From an uncultured bacterium (GTDB taxonomy: Bacteria; Verrucomicrobiota; Lentisphaeria; Victivallales; Victivallaceae), in NCBI GenBank assembly GCA_900551245.1, contig URVC01000001.1, positions 62,001 to 126,000 on the forward strand: a DNA stretch of 64,000 nucleotides, given 5' to 3'. The position numbers were made by a program, and so were the translations under genes. Shown here piece after piece: positions 8,935 to 16,422 of the stretch; the first letter of the stretch is position 1; each line of letters starts with the position of its first letter. The notes beneath the pieces are model-generated. The model saw only the letters and a list, made by a program, of their open reading frames with translations. It made no database searches and was not told where the DNA came from.

Positions 8935-9878
8935 CAGCGAGCCTCCTCCTCTTCAGAATCCGTTTCACCGAACGAAGCTCCGGCGGCGGCCGGGTCCTTG
9001 TCCTTCTCCGCCTTCTCCGACTCCACAGGATGATCGGAATTTTCCGGAGCATGCTCTTCCATCATCGGCTCCTCCTCAGGAGGCAACGGCGGCTCCACCG
9101 GGGTGAAATCGGCAAAGGAATCCTTCGGCGTCTTCAACAGCTCAACCGTATGCGCCTCCACCTCCGCATCCGGCATACGGCCGGCGAAATTGATCTTCCA
9201 TCCGGCCAGATTGGGACCGGCCGTTCCGCAGAAGACCATCGATTCCCCGGAGGCGGGATCCATCTTCCAGACCAGAGAAAACTGGCAGGAAGAAGCCAGT
9301 TTCCGCGCCTCTTTTTCATACTCTTCCGGAGTCAGCGTCATCTCCGGATTGATTGCAAGATCGAAATTCGTGAGCCGCAGGTAAGGCAGCGTGAAGCGGA
9401 CCGAATTGAACTCCTCCGTATTCATCCGGGAGTACAATGCATTCTGCGCGTAGGTCCGGGCGGTACTCACCGCGCTCTCCAGCGGGCGGTTCGGAAGTGT
9501 GAACACCCGGTGGATCAACCGGTTCGGATACCAGGTGTCCATTCGCCCGGAGGAGACGCCGAACACCATGTAATAGCGGTCCCGGCCGGGGATTGCCCAG
9601 GTCACGCAGATCTGCTGCTGACGGCTCTCCATCGCCCCTTCCAGAGAGAGCCCCCCCTTCCCGAGGACATCCGCAGTCAGGAAAAAGGGATTGTTGTATT
9701 TGACGAAATAGATCTGATCCGCCGTCAGTTCGGGCGAATGTTTCAAGAGATAGGCGCGGGCGCGCCGCACTGCAAGATCCTGATAGTACTGGTCGGAACG
9801 GCATCCGGCAGAAAAAATTGCCAGAAACGCAAATGCCGCCCAAAGCAGCAGGCGGCCACCGATTCTTTTCGTATCCAT
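8934..9878 (-). CDS. Predicted lipoprotein of unknown function
   Basis: A 314-residue protein with a clear lipoprotein signal: basic start, hydrophobic core, and the lipobox FSAGC with Cys26 as the predicted lipid-modified residue. The body (about residues 30-265) contains repeated aromatic patches and two cysteines but no motif I recognise. The last 50 residues are an acidic, Pro/Glu-rich low-complexity tail (PPLPPEEEPMMEEHAPE and further Glu/Asp) that probably is disordered. It is the first gene of the overlapping operon with yicC, cysE, yggS and panE, and overlaps yicC by TGATG. An outer-membrane or inner-membrane periplasmic location is inferred from the lipobox alone. Confidence 0.75.
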   Translation of the reverse strand: MDTKRIGGRLLLWAAFAFLAIFSAGCRSDQYYQDLAVRRARAYLLKHSPELTADQIYFVKYNNPFFLTADVLGKGGLSLEGAMESRQQQICVTWAIPGRDRYYMVFGVSSGRMDTWYPNRLIHRVFTLPNRPLESAVSTARTYAQNALYSRMNTEEFNSVRFTLPYLRLTNFDLAINPEMTLTPEEYEKEARKLASSCQFSLVWKMDPASGESMVFCGTAGPNLAGWKINFAGRMPDAEVEAHTVELLKTPKDSFADFTPVEPPLPPEEEPMMEEHAPENSDHPVESEKAEKDKDPAAAGASFGETDSEEEEAR

Positions 9879-9955
9879 GAAATTTTTGATTCCCCTGCAT
9901 CGTAACTATTGCACGGTTTAACTATACCGCCATTTTCCGCCTGCGTCAATCCGCA

Positions 9956-9982
9956 AACGTCACTTTTCCCGAATATGACGTT
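9956..9982. promoter_or_regulatory. Inverted repeat between divergent operons
   Basis: AACGTCA at 9956-9962 and TGACGTT at 9976-9982 form a 7-bp inverted repeat with a 13-base spacer in the 155-bp region between the lipoprotein operon (minus) and nadD-rsfS (plus). The placement fits a regulator site, but no promoter boxes of good quality line up with it. No other feature was seen in this gap apart from the AGGAG ribosome-binding site of nadD-rsfS. Confidence 0.35.
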
Positions 9983-10033
9983 GAAAAACGCGGAATTTGC
10001 TTTAATTTATGAAAAAACAGGAGAAGTATCGTT

Positions 10034-11059
10034 ATGAGGCTGGCTTTTTTCGGCGGGAGTTTTGATCCGCCGCACCTCGGCCATCTGGGAGTCGCGCTGG
10101 CCGCGGCGGCCTCCGGAAAAACCGACCGGGTTCTCTTCGCCCCCGCCTTTCTGCCGCCGCACAAAACCGGCAGGCGACGTGCCCCTTTCGCCGACCGTCT
10201 CGCGATGGTAAAGCTGCTGATCGACGGCCATGAAAAACTGGAAGCGTGCGATATTGAAGGACGGCTCCGGCTGGTGCCCTCCTATACGATCGACGTGCTT
10301 GCCCGCCTTGCGCAGGAACGGCCCGCCGACCGTCTGCAGCTGCTGATCGGCGGCGACAGCCTGATGAGCCTCCACGAATGGAGATGCGCCGAAGAGCTGG
10401 TGAACTCCTATGAAATACTGACCTATCCGCGTCCGGGCATCCCCCTGGATGCGGAACAGCTGGCCCGCTTCTGGTCGAAAGAAAATGCAGAAAAACTAAC
10501 TGCCGGCATCATTCCGGGCAGTTTTTTTGAAATATCTTCGACGAATATCAGAAAATCAATGGCAAAAAAAACAAATATGGAACATATTAATAACGCGGAG
10601 CCGGAAGCGGTCGAGGAGTATATCCGGCGCCATCACCTGTACCAGGAGGAGAAAGGAGAAAGGAGAAAAGACGTTATGACCGATGCAAAAAAACCGGCCC
10701 CCGCCGAACTTGCGGAACTCTGCGGAAAACTTGCCGAGGAGAAGCTGGCCGAAAATGTTTTGAAAATTCATGTCGGACCGCAATCGTCGGTCGCCGACTG
10801 GTTCGTGATCGCCACGGCGAATTCGGAGCCGCAGCTCCGGGCGCTGGCCAGCTTCATCGAACGCCAGTTGCGCGATCTCTGCAAAATCCGCCCCCTTTCC
10901 GAGAACGGGGAGACGACCAGCGGCTGGATTCTGCTCGATTTCGGCACGGTGATCGTTCATCTGATGCTTCCGGAGGTGCGCGACCGTTACAATCTGGAAG
11001 GGCTCTGGGGAGAGGTTCCCAGCCGGGAGGCGCTCCGCACTCTGGCGGAAAAACATTGA
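10034..11059 (+). CDS. nadD-rsfS: Fusion of nicotinate-nucleotide adenylyltransferase (NadD) and ribosome silencing factor (RsfS)
   Basis: One uninterrupted frame of 341 codons encodes two normally separate proteins. Residues 1 to about 203 are NadD, which makes deamido-NAD from nicotinate mononucleotide and ATP: GGSFDPPHLGH at 7-17, DRVLFAPAFLPPHK, LLIGGDSL, and the ATP-site motif ISSTNIR at 167-173. Residues 215-341 are RsfS/Iojap, which binds ribosomal protein uL14 and blocks subunit joining in starvation: ADWFVIATANSEPQLRALA, GWILLDFGTVIVHLM and YNLEGLWGE are characteristic. The linker is written by three GGAGAAA heptamers and ends at an in-frame ATG (10676-10678, Met215) with GGAG ten bases upstream, so RsfS may also be made alone by internal initiation. 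Adjacent nadD and rsfS genes are common; a continuous frame is unusual. Confidence 0.9.
   Translation: MRLAFFGGSFDPPHLGHLGVALAAAASGKTDRVLFAPAFLPPHKTGRRRAPFADRLAMVKLLIDGHEKLEACDIEGRLRLVPSYTIDVLARLAQERPADRLQLLIGGDSLMSLHEWRCAEELVNSYEILTYPRPGIPLDAEQLARFWSKENAEKLTAGIIPGSFFEISSTNIRKSMAKKTNMEHINNAEPEAVEEYIRRHHLYQEEKGERRKDVMTDAKKPAPAELAELCGKLAEEKLAENVLKIHVGPQSSVADWFVIATANSEPQLRALASFIERQLRDLCKIRPLSENGETTSGWILLDFGTVIVHLMLPEVRDRYNLEGLWGEVPSREALRTLAEKH
10648..10668 (+). repeat. Three exact tandem heptamers GGAGAAA in the NadD-RsfS linker
   Basis: GGAGAAA occurs three times in a row at 10648-10654, 10655-10661 and 10662-10668. The last copy supplies the Shine-Dalgarno sequence for Met215. Because seven is not a multiple of three, gain or loss of one copy would separate the two domains into different frames while keeping the internal start usable. 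Confidence 0.9.
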
Positions 11060-11073
11060 AGAAATCAGGGACC

Positions 11074-11703
11074 ATGGCTGAACTCTATCGACCTCAAGAC
11101 AACTGGAATGAATTCCAATGGGAGCAGGAAATCCGCCGCGACGAGCGCCGGATCAGCTGCTACTACCGGGAATTGCCTGCCTGTCTTGACCTCCCCGGCG
11201 AGGAAGAGATGATTTTCAGCTCGCTGCTCTCGCGGCCCGATCTGGTCCCCGCCGCGAAAAATCCGGATTCTCTGCGTTCCTGGCACGGCTCACCGGAGGA
11301 GGACGACGAAGAATTTGACGACGAAGAGTCCGCCCGCCGCCCCGGCAGCGAGGTGGTTGACCAGCTCGATCACCTCACTGCGGAATGGAACATGCTCGCG
11401 GCTGCCCAGCTGCGGGCCGATCTGGAGCTGCCCGGCCTTGGCATCAGTTGCGCCTATGCCAAACTGCTGGCACGGGTCGCCGATTTTGTCGATACCGATG
11501 AACAGCATGACCGGGCGCTGAAACTCAGCCTCGGCAAACGTTCCCTCGCCGATCTCAACGACCTCACTGGAGAGCTTTACCGGCTCGCCGGAATTCAACG
11601 TTCACTCAAAGAGGCTCTGCTTCTTCACGTGGAACTGCTCGGGCATGTCCGCGAACAGTTGATCGATCATCTCACCCGTCTGCGCACACAGGCCTCCCGG
11701 TAA
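11074..11703 (+). CDS. Protein of unknown function, acidic and helical
   Basis: A 209-residue soluble protein that I do not recognise. It begins with an aromatic/charged stretch (MAELYRPQDNWNEFQWEQE). Residues about 70-92 form a very acidic linker (EEDDEEFDDEE), and the rest is Leu-rich and predicted to be helical (DQLDHLTAEWNMLAAAQLRADLELPG, then DLTGELYRLAGIQRSLKEALLLH). No signal peptide, membrane segment or cysteine motif is visible. The frame is open from a TTG at 11056 that overlaps the nadD-rsfS stop, but the ATG at 11074, with AGGG just upstream, is the better start. The 15-bp spacing puts it in the nadD-rsfS transcript; a terminator follows directly. Confidence 0.7.
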   Translation: MAELYRPQDNWNEFQWEQEIRRDERRISCYYRELPACLDLPGEEEMIFSSLLSRPDLVPAAKNPDSLRSWHGSPEEDDEEFDDEESARRPGSEVVDQLDHLTAEWNMLAAAQLRADLELPGLGISCAYAKLLARVADFVDTDEQHDRALKLSLGKRSLADLNDLTGELYRLAGIQRSLKEALLLHVELLGHVREQLIDHLTRLRTQASR

Positions 11704-11762
11704 AAGATTTTCTCGAGGGGGAAACCACCCAGAACGTCATTTCCCCGGGGAATCTTGTTTTT
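11704..11762 (+). terminator. Terminator after the nadD-rsfS operon
   Basis: An outer stem AAGATT (11704-11709) / AATCTT (11751-11756) and an inner stem GGGGAAA / TTTCCCC enclose a roughly 15-base loop, and a GTTTTT tail follows at 11757-11762. The rest of the gap up to the tRNA gene (11763-11918) shows nothing further. Confidence 0.65.
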
Positions 11763-11918
11763 GCGTCTCGCCCTCTCAACCGGGAAAACCGTCCTTCTGA
11801 AACAGGAAAGCGAGGCAAATCTGGAATACCCCAGACGAATGAAAATCTATCCGCCCCCGAAACCTCGAACCGGAAAGAGTACTGCGTACGGAAAAGGCCG
11901 CTGAAAAGGCAAAAAAAA

Positions 11919-11994
11919 TGGAGCGAGTGACCGGATTCGAACCGGCGACAATCACGTTGGCAACGTGATGCTCTACCAACTGAGCTACACTCGC
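11919..11994 (-). tRNA. tRNA-Gly (anticodon GCC)
   Basis: On the minus strand the acceptor arm GCGAGTG (11994-11988) pairs with CACTCGC. AGCTCAGTTGGTAGAGC forms the D arm, the anticodon loop reads TTGCCAA (anticodon GCC) on a CACG/CGTG stem, and GGTTCGAATCC forms the T loop. The 3' CCA is encoded (11921-11919) and is followed at once by eight T residues (11918-11911), a likely terminator. Confidence 0.97.
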
Positions 11995-12067
11995 ATTTTC
12001 CCGTGCTATGTCATATAATATATTCTGATTTTCTCCTCTTTGCAAGCTCAAAATCGTATTTTTTTCC

Positions 12068-12100
12068 AAAAAAAACGCAGCCGCCGGACCGGCAGCTGCG
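12068..12100 (-). terminator. Rho-independent terminator of the export operon
   Basis: Minus-strand reading: CGCAGCTGCCG pairs with CGGCGGCTGCG (11 bp, one wobble) around a three-base loop, followed by eight T residues. It lies 35 bases after the stop of the permease gene, the last gene of the adaptor-ATPase-permease operon. Confidence 0.9.
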
Positions 12101-12135
12101 GAGAGAAATGCGCAATCTCTTGAGCATCCGTTTCT

Positions 12136-13494
12136 TCACTCGTAACGGAGCGCTTCAATCGGGTCCAGCTGCGACGCCTTCCAGGCCGGGTAAAACCCGA
12201 AAATCACTCCGACCGCCGCCGAAACCAGCACCGCGGCGACCACTGCCCCGGGGCTGGACTGAATCGGCCAGTTGAGGTATTTCTCCACCAGAAGCGCGGA
12301 ACCATGCCCCAGAAGAATTCCGACAATGCCGCCCACCAGACAGAGCACCATCGATTCGATCAGGAATTGTTGAAGAATATCCTGCGAACGTGCCCCAACC
12401 GCCATGCGAAGCCCGATCTCCCGGGTCCGTTCCGTCACGGAAACCAGCATGATGTTCATGATCCCCACCCCGCCGACCACCAGCGAAATCAACGCCACGC
12501 CGAGCAGCAGATTGGTCATCACCGTCGAAGTGCTCGACAGCATCTTCATGAATTCCGCCGAGTTGCGGATTCGAAAGTCGTTGGGCTGATCCGGCTTGAG
12601 CCGGTGACGTTCGCGCAGCAGCGCTGTGACCTCCTCCTCCACATCACCGACCCGGTCCGGAGAAACCGCGGTCAGCAGGATCATATCCACCTGGATGAAC
12701 TTCGGCACCAGAAGCGTGTCAGTCTCCGCATTCTCCGTCGGTTCCGGGTAAAAGGCGATTCCTTCCGCCGGATAGAGGTCGGAGGGACTGGTGGCCGCCG
12801 TGCTGGTCGTATCAGTCGCGGTTCCAGTCTTCAGACCGGTCAACCGCAACCGGACCGTCGTCCACGGGGCGATAATCACATCGTCCTCGTCGGCGCCCAT
12901 CATATTTGCGCCCTTGCTCTTGAGCACGCCGATCACCTTGAATGCGGTATCCTTGAGCCGCACCTCGCTGTCGATCGGAGAACGGCCGCCGAACACTTCG
13001 CGCACGATCGTCGAACCGACCAGACAGACCCGGGCCCGGGATTCCACCTCACGCTCCGTGAAGTTGCGCCCCTCCCCGATCTCCCAGTTGCGGATAATCA
13101 GAAAGTCAGGCGCGCTCCCAACGATCTGCCGGGGAGCGTAGTTGACGTTGCCGGAAATCGCCTGATACCCCTGCGCATTCACCATCGGCACGGCGCGGCC
13201 GACGGAGGAACACTCCCGGAGGATCGCTTCACAGTCCTGCGGCGTCAACGTCATCCGGCTCCCGGAACCCTGACTTACGCCGCCGCGCCGGGAAGCCCCG
13301 GGAATGACCAGAATGGTGTTCGCCCCCATCTTCTCAATGGAAGCCTTGATCGAATGGGAGGAGCCGTTGCCGATCTCCATCATCGTGATGACAGCGGCGA
13401 TGCCGATGACGATGCCGAGCGTCGTGAGCAGCGCCCGGGTGGGATTGCGCATCAATGCCTTGAGTGCGACACTGACGGTACTGCTTAGTTTCAT
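12136..13494 (-). CDS. MacB/YknZ-type ABC transporter permease
   Basis: A 452-residue inner-membrane permease of the FtsX-like mechanotransmission family. The N-terminal helix (about residues 20-45, TLGIVIGIAAVITMMEIGNG) is followed by a large periplasmic MacB core domain (about 50-320) and three C-terminal helices (about 330-435, beginning TNLLLGVALISLVVGGVGIMNIMLV). The SVTERTREIGLRMAVGA coupling segment and the end PIEALRYE are typical. The ATPase is a separate overlapping gene, unlike true MacB where both parts are fused, so the arrangement is that of YknXYZ. Such systems drive periplasmic export of peptides, lipopeptides or drugs through an outer-membrane channel; no channel gene is present here. 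Confidence 0.9.
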   Translation of the reverse strand: MKLSSTVSVALKALMRNPTRALLTTLGIVIGIAAVITMMEIGNGSSHSIKASIEKMGANTILVIPGASRRGGVSQGSGSRMTLTPQDCEAILRECSSVGRAVPMVNAQGYQAISGNVNYAPRQIVGSAPDFLIIRNWEIGEGRNFTEREVESRARVCLVGSTIVREVFGGRSPIDSEVRLKDTAFKVIGVLKSKGANMMGADEDDVIIAPWTTVRLRLTGLKTGTATDTTSTAATSPSDLYPAEGIAFYPEPTENAETDTLLVPKFIQVDMILLTAVSPDRVGDVEEEVTALLRERHRLKPDQPNDFRIRNSAEFMKMLSSTSTVMTNLLLGVALISLVVGGVGIMNIMLVSVTERTREIGLRMAVGARSQDILQQFLIESMVLCLVGGIVGILLGHGSALLVEKYLNWPIQSSPGAVVAAVLVSAAVGVIFGFYPAWKASQLDPIEALRYE

Positions 13495-14195
13495 GACTGC
13501 ACCGCCTTTCCTTCGTAGGTGCCGCGGACAATCTGCCCGTCCTGCACATGAATCGACCGTTTGGCGAAACCGGCAATCTCCACAGAGTGGGTGACCAGAA
13601 TGACGGTGATGCCTTCGTCGTTGAGTTCACTGAACATCCGCATCACCTCCTCGCTGGTGCGCGAATCCAGATTGCCGGTCGGCTCGTCGGCGAACAGCAC
13701 CGGCGGGTGGTTGATCAGCGCGCGGGCAATCGCCACCCGCTGCTGCTGGCCGCCCGACAGCTGCGAGGGATAGTGATAGATTCGATCGGCAAGGCCGACC
13801 CGTTCGAGCATCTCGATCCCCCGTTTCCGGCATTCCCGGCGCGAGAGGCCGCCGGCGGTATAGGCCAGCGGCATGATGACGTTCTCCAGTGCCGTCGTGC
13901 GCGGCAGCAGATTGAAGCTCTGGAAAACGAACCCGATCTTGCGGTTTCGGACCTGCGCCCGGCGGTCGCCGGAGGCGCGCCCGACCTCCTCTCCTTCGAG
14001 CAGATAGTCGCCGGAGGTCTGACGGTCCAGGCAGCCGAGAATGTTCATCAGCGTGCTTTTTCCGGAACCGGACGCCCCCATCAACGCGACATACTCCCCC
14101 TGGTCGATCGACAGTGTGATTCCCTTGAGAACGGGCACGTCGATCTCCCCGAGAAAATAGGTCTTGGTAATATCTTTGAGTTCAATCAATTTCAT
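13491..14195 (-). CDS. ABC transporter ATP-binding protein (LolD/MacB type)
   Basis: A 234-residue ATPase energising the adjacent permease. Walker A GASGSGKS is at residues 40-47, the Q loop sits in GFVFQSFNLLPRTTALENV, the signature is LSGGQQQRVAIARAL, Walker B is VLFADEPTGNLD, and the H loop is VILVTHS. The NLD with the following SRTSEEVM, and the conserved RTTALENVIMPL segment, place it in the LolD/MacB/SalX subfamily. It overlaps both neighbours by four bases (ATGA), so the three subunits are translationally coupled. Confidence 0.95.
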   Translation of the reverse strand: MKLIELKDITKTYFLGEIDVPVLKGITLSIDQGEYVALMGASGSGKSTLMNILGCLDRQTSGDYLLEGEEVGRASGDRRAQVRNRKIGFVFQSFNLLPRTTALENVIMPLAYTAGGLSRRECRKRGIEMLERVGLADRIYHYPSQLSGGQQQRVAIARALINHPPVLFADEPTGNLDSRTSEEVMRMFSELNDEGITVILVTHSVEIAGFAKRSIHVQDGQIVRGTYEGKAVQS

Positions 14196-15502
14196 TTGCG
14201 ATTTCTCCGCTGCGGCGGTTTCGGCAGGAAGGGGCTGCCGCCGGGACTGGAGGCGGCCTGCTCCGCCGAGATGACGGAGGTGCCGGTCACAATCTGCATG
14301 CCCTCTTCCAGACCGTCGCCGGAAATTTCCGTAACAATTCCGTCGTTGAGGCCGGTTTTGACCCGGAGCGGCCGCAGGGTCCCCTCCTCCAGCACCCAGA
14401 TGATCCGTTCCTTTTTGCCGCGCAGTTCTGCGGCGGCGGCGAGCTCTTCGCGGTACTGCTCCGGAACCTGACCGACCTCCGGCAGATAGCGCAGTGCAGC
14501 ATTCGGAATGGTGAGCACGTTGGAACGGCTGTCGCGGATGAATTTCACATTGGCGGTAAGGTAGGGCAGCAGAACCCCGTTGGAGTTATCCGTCGCAACT
14601 TCAACCACGTAGGTAACGACGTTCTGCGACATGGTCGCATTGAGGCGGATTTTGAACACCTCCCCCTTGAACACCCGGTTCGGGAAAGCGTCCACCGTGA
14701 ACTCCACCGGCATGCCCGGCTTGATGCTGCCGATATCCGCCTCGTTGACCGAAACCCAGACCTGCATCCGCTTCAGGTCTTTGGCAATCAAAAAGATGCT
14801 CGACGCACTCATGTTGGAGACCACCGTCTGCCCGATGCTGACCCGGCGGTCGATGATGACCCCGTCGACCGGGGAGCTGATCACGCAGTAACCGAGGTTG
14901 CGCGACGCCTTGTCCAGCGACGCTTCGGCGGTGGCGAGCTGCGCCTCCGCCTGCGCCAGGGAGGCTTCGGCCACCAGTTTGGATGCGGTCGCGGCGAGGA
15001 ATTCCGCTTCCGCGTCGTCGTATTCACTCTTCGCCATCGCCTGTTTGGGATAGAGATCCTGCGCGCGTTCCCAGTTGTTCTTCGCCAGCGCGAGCTTTGC
15101 TTCCGCCTGTTTGATGCTGGCTTTCGCGCTCAGAATCGACGCCTGCGCCTCCTGTTCCGCCGCCTGTGCGGAACGGACCTCCGCCGCATAGAGGACATCA
15201 TCGATGTTGGCCAGCACCATTCCCTGTTTGACCGGTGAGCCGTAATCGACGCTCTTGCCGTTCGCATCGATGCCGAAGGTGACGATTTTCCCGTTGACCT
15301 GAGCGCCGACGTTGACCAGCTCCTCCGGTTCGACGGTGCCGGTCGCACTGATGGTGCTGGCGACGTCGGCACGCGCTACACTTTCGGTATTATATTGAAT
15401 GATATCGTTCTTCTGCAGCCAGGTGCGATATGCCCACACTCCGCCGGCGGCAAGCGCCGCAAGGACGATCAGAACCAACAACAGTTTCAAAAATTTTTTC
15501 AT
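14192..15502 (-). CDS. Periplasmic adaptor (MacA/YknX, HlyD family)
   Basis: A 436-residue membrane-fusion protein. A single N-terminal helix (KKFLKLLLVLIVLAALAAGGVWAY) anchors it in the inner membrane. A lipoyl half (EELVNVGAQVNGKIVTFG), a long Ala/Glu-rich coiled-coil hairpin (about residues 105-200), the second lipoyl half (YCVISSPVDGVIIDRRVSIGQTV) and beta-barrel/membrane-proximal domains follow. It is expected to bridge the ABC permease to an outer-membrane channel. The frame is open to 15547, but the ATG at 15502 has GGAGG nine bases upstream and gives the usual N-terminus. First gene of the three-gene operon. Confidence 0.9.
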   Translation of the reverse strand: MKKFLKLLLVLIVLAALAAGGVWAYRTWLQKNDIIQYNTESVARADVASTISATGTVEPEELVNVGAQVNGKIVTFGIDANGKSVDYGSPVKQGMVLANIDDVLYAAEVRSAQAAEQEAQASILSAKASIKQAEAKLALAKNNWERAQDLYPKQAMAKSEYDDAEAEFLAATASKLVAEASLAQAEAQLATAEASLDKASRNLGYCVISSPVDGVIIDRRVSIGQTVVSNMSASSIFLIAKDLKRMQVWVSVNEADIGSIKPGMPVEFTVDAFPNRVFKGEVFKIRLNATMSQNVVTYVVEVATDNSNGVLLPYLTANVKFIRDSRSNVLTIPNAALRYLPEVGQVPEQYREELAAAAELRGKKERIIWVLEEGTLRPLRVKTGLNDGIVTEISGDGLEEGMQIVTGTSVISAEQAASSPGGSPFLPKPPQRRNRK

Positions 15503-15651
15503 CCGCCTTAACCTCCGTTTTCCCTGACTGGACGATATTCTTTTCAAGAAACGTTCCGGACAATCCGTTTATTGTCCATCCCCCGTTGATTTCAACGAAA
15601 ATAATGCTAAATTATTCGATATTTTCACAACCCGCCAAGGAGTCATTTTCC

Positions 15652-16407
15652 ATGAAACTGAAACAGAAATGCGCCGTCATCACCGGCGGCGCCAACGGAA
15701 TCGGCCGCGCCGTCGCAGAACTCTTCGTCGCAGAAGGCGCCCGCATCGCAATTCTGGACTGCGACCGCAGGAACGGCGAAGCAGCCGCAGCCGCGCTGAA
15801 CGGCAGAGCGCTGTTCCTCCCCTGTGACGTCTCCGACAGCCGCCAGGCTGACGAAGCGCTTCAAACCGCAGTCAGCCATCTCGGCACCATCGACATTCTG
15901 ATCAATGACGCCGCCAGTCAACTCAACAAGCCACTGCTGGAAACCTCCGACGAAGAGTTCCGCAAGGTGCTGGACATCAATCTTACCGCGACCTTTCACT
16001 TCACCCGCGAGGCGGCGAAACTCATGATCGCGCACCGTCATCCGGGCGTCATCGTCAATTTTTCAAGCACGTTCGCGTTCGTCGGCTCCCCCGGCTACAT
16101 CGCCTATCACGCCTCGAAAGGCGGAGTGGCCGCATTCACCCGGGCCGCGGCCATCGCCCTGATGCCGCACGGCATCCGCGTCAACGCCATCGCCCCCGGC
16201 ACCACCGACACCCCGGGACTTCACGCCGGAGCACGCGATACCGGTGACGAGGCAAAAGGAATGGAATCCTTCCTCCGGTTGCAGCCGCTCGGCCGGTTCG
16301 GGCGACCGGAAGAGATCGCCCGCGCCGTGCTCTTTCTCGCCTCCGACGACGCCGGATTCGTCTATGGAGCAAACCTGCTGGCCGACGGCGGCTACACTAT
16401 TATTTAA
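15652..16407 (+). CDS. Short-chain dehydrogenase/reductase
   Basis: A 251-residue NAD(P)-dependent oxidoreductase of the classical SDR family. The cofactor motif TGGANGIG is at residues 11-18. The structural motif usually written NNAG reads NDAA here (DILINDAAS). The catalytic Ser lies in VNFSST and Tyr/Lys in YHASK, and the C-terminus (FVYGANLLADGGYTI) is typical. The frame is open further upstream, but the ATG at 15652 follows AAGGAG and gives the standard N-terminus. It stands alone on the plus strand, convergent with the alcohol dehydrogenase gene; the substrate cannot be deduced, sugar or polyol being the usual choice. Confidence 0.88.
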   Translation: MKLKQKCAVITGGANGIGRAVAELFVAEGARIAILDCDRRNGEAAAAALNGRALFLPCDVSDSRQADEALQTAVSHLGTIDILINDAASQLNKPLLETSDEEFRKVLDINLTATFHFTREAAKLMIAHRHPGVIVNFSSTFAFVGSPGYIAYHASKGGVAAFTRAAAIALMPHGIRVNAIAPGTTDTPGLHAGARDTGDEAKGMESFLRLQPLGRFGRPEEIARAVLFLASDDAGFVYGANLLADGGYTII

Positions 16408-16422
16408 AGGCAAAAACGCCTT
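16407..16422. terminator. Short hairpin between convergent genes
   Basis: AAGGC and GCCTT flank a six-base loop, overlapping the stop codons of the convergent SDR and alcohol dehydrogenase genes. There is no long T run, so it is at most a weak bidirectional terminator. Confidence 0.35.
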
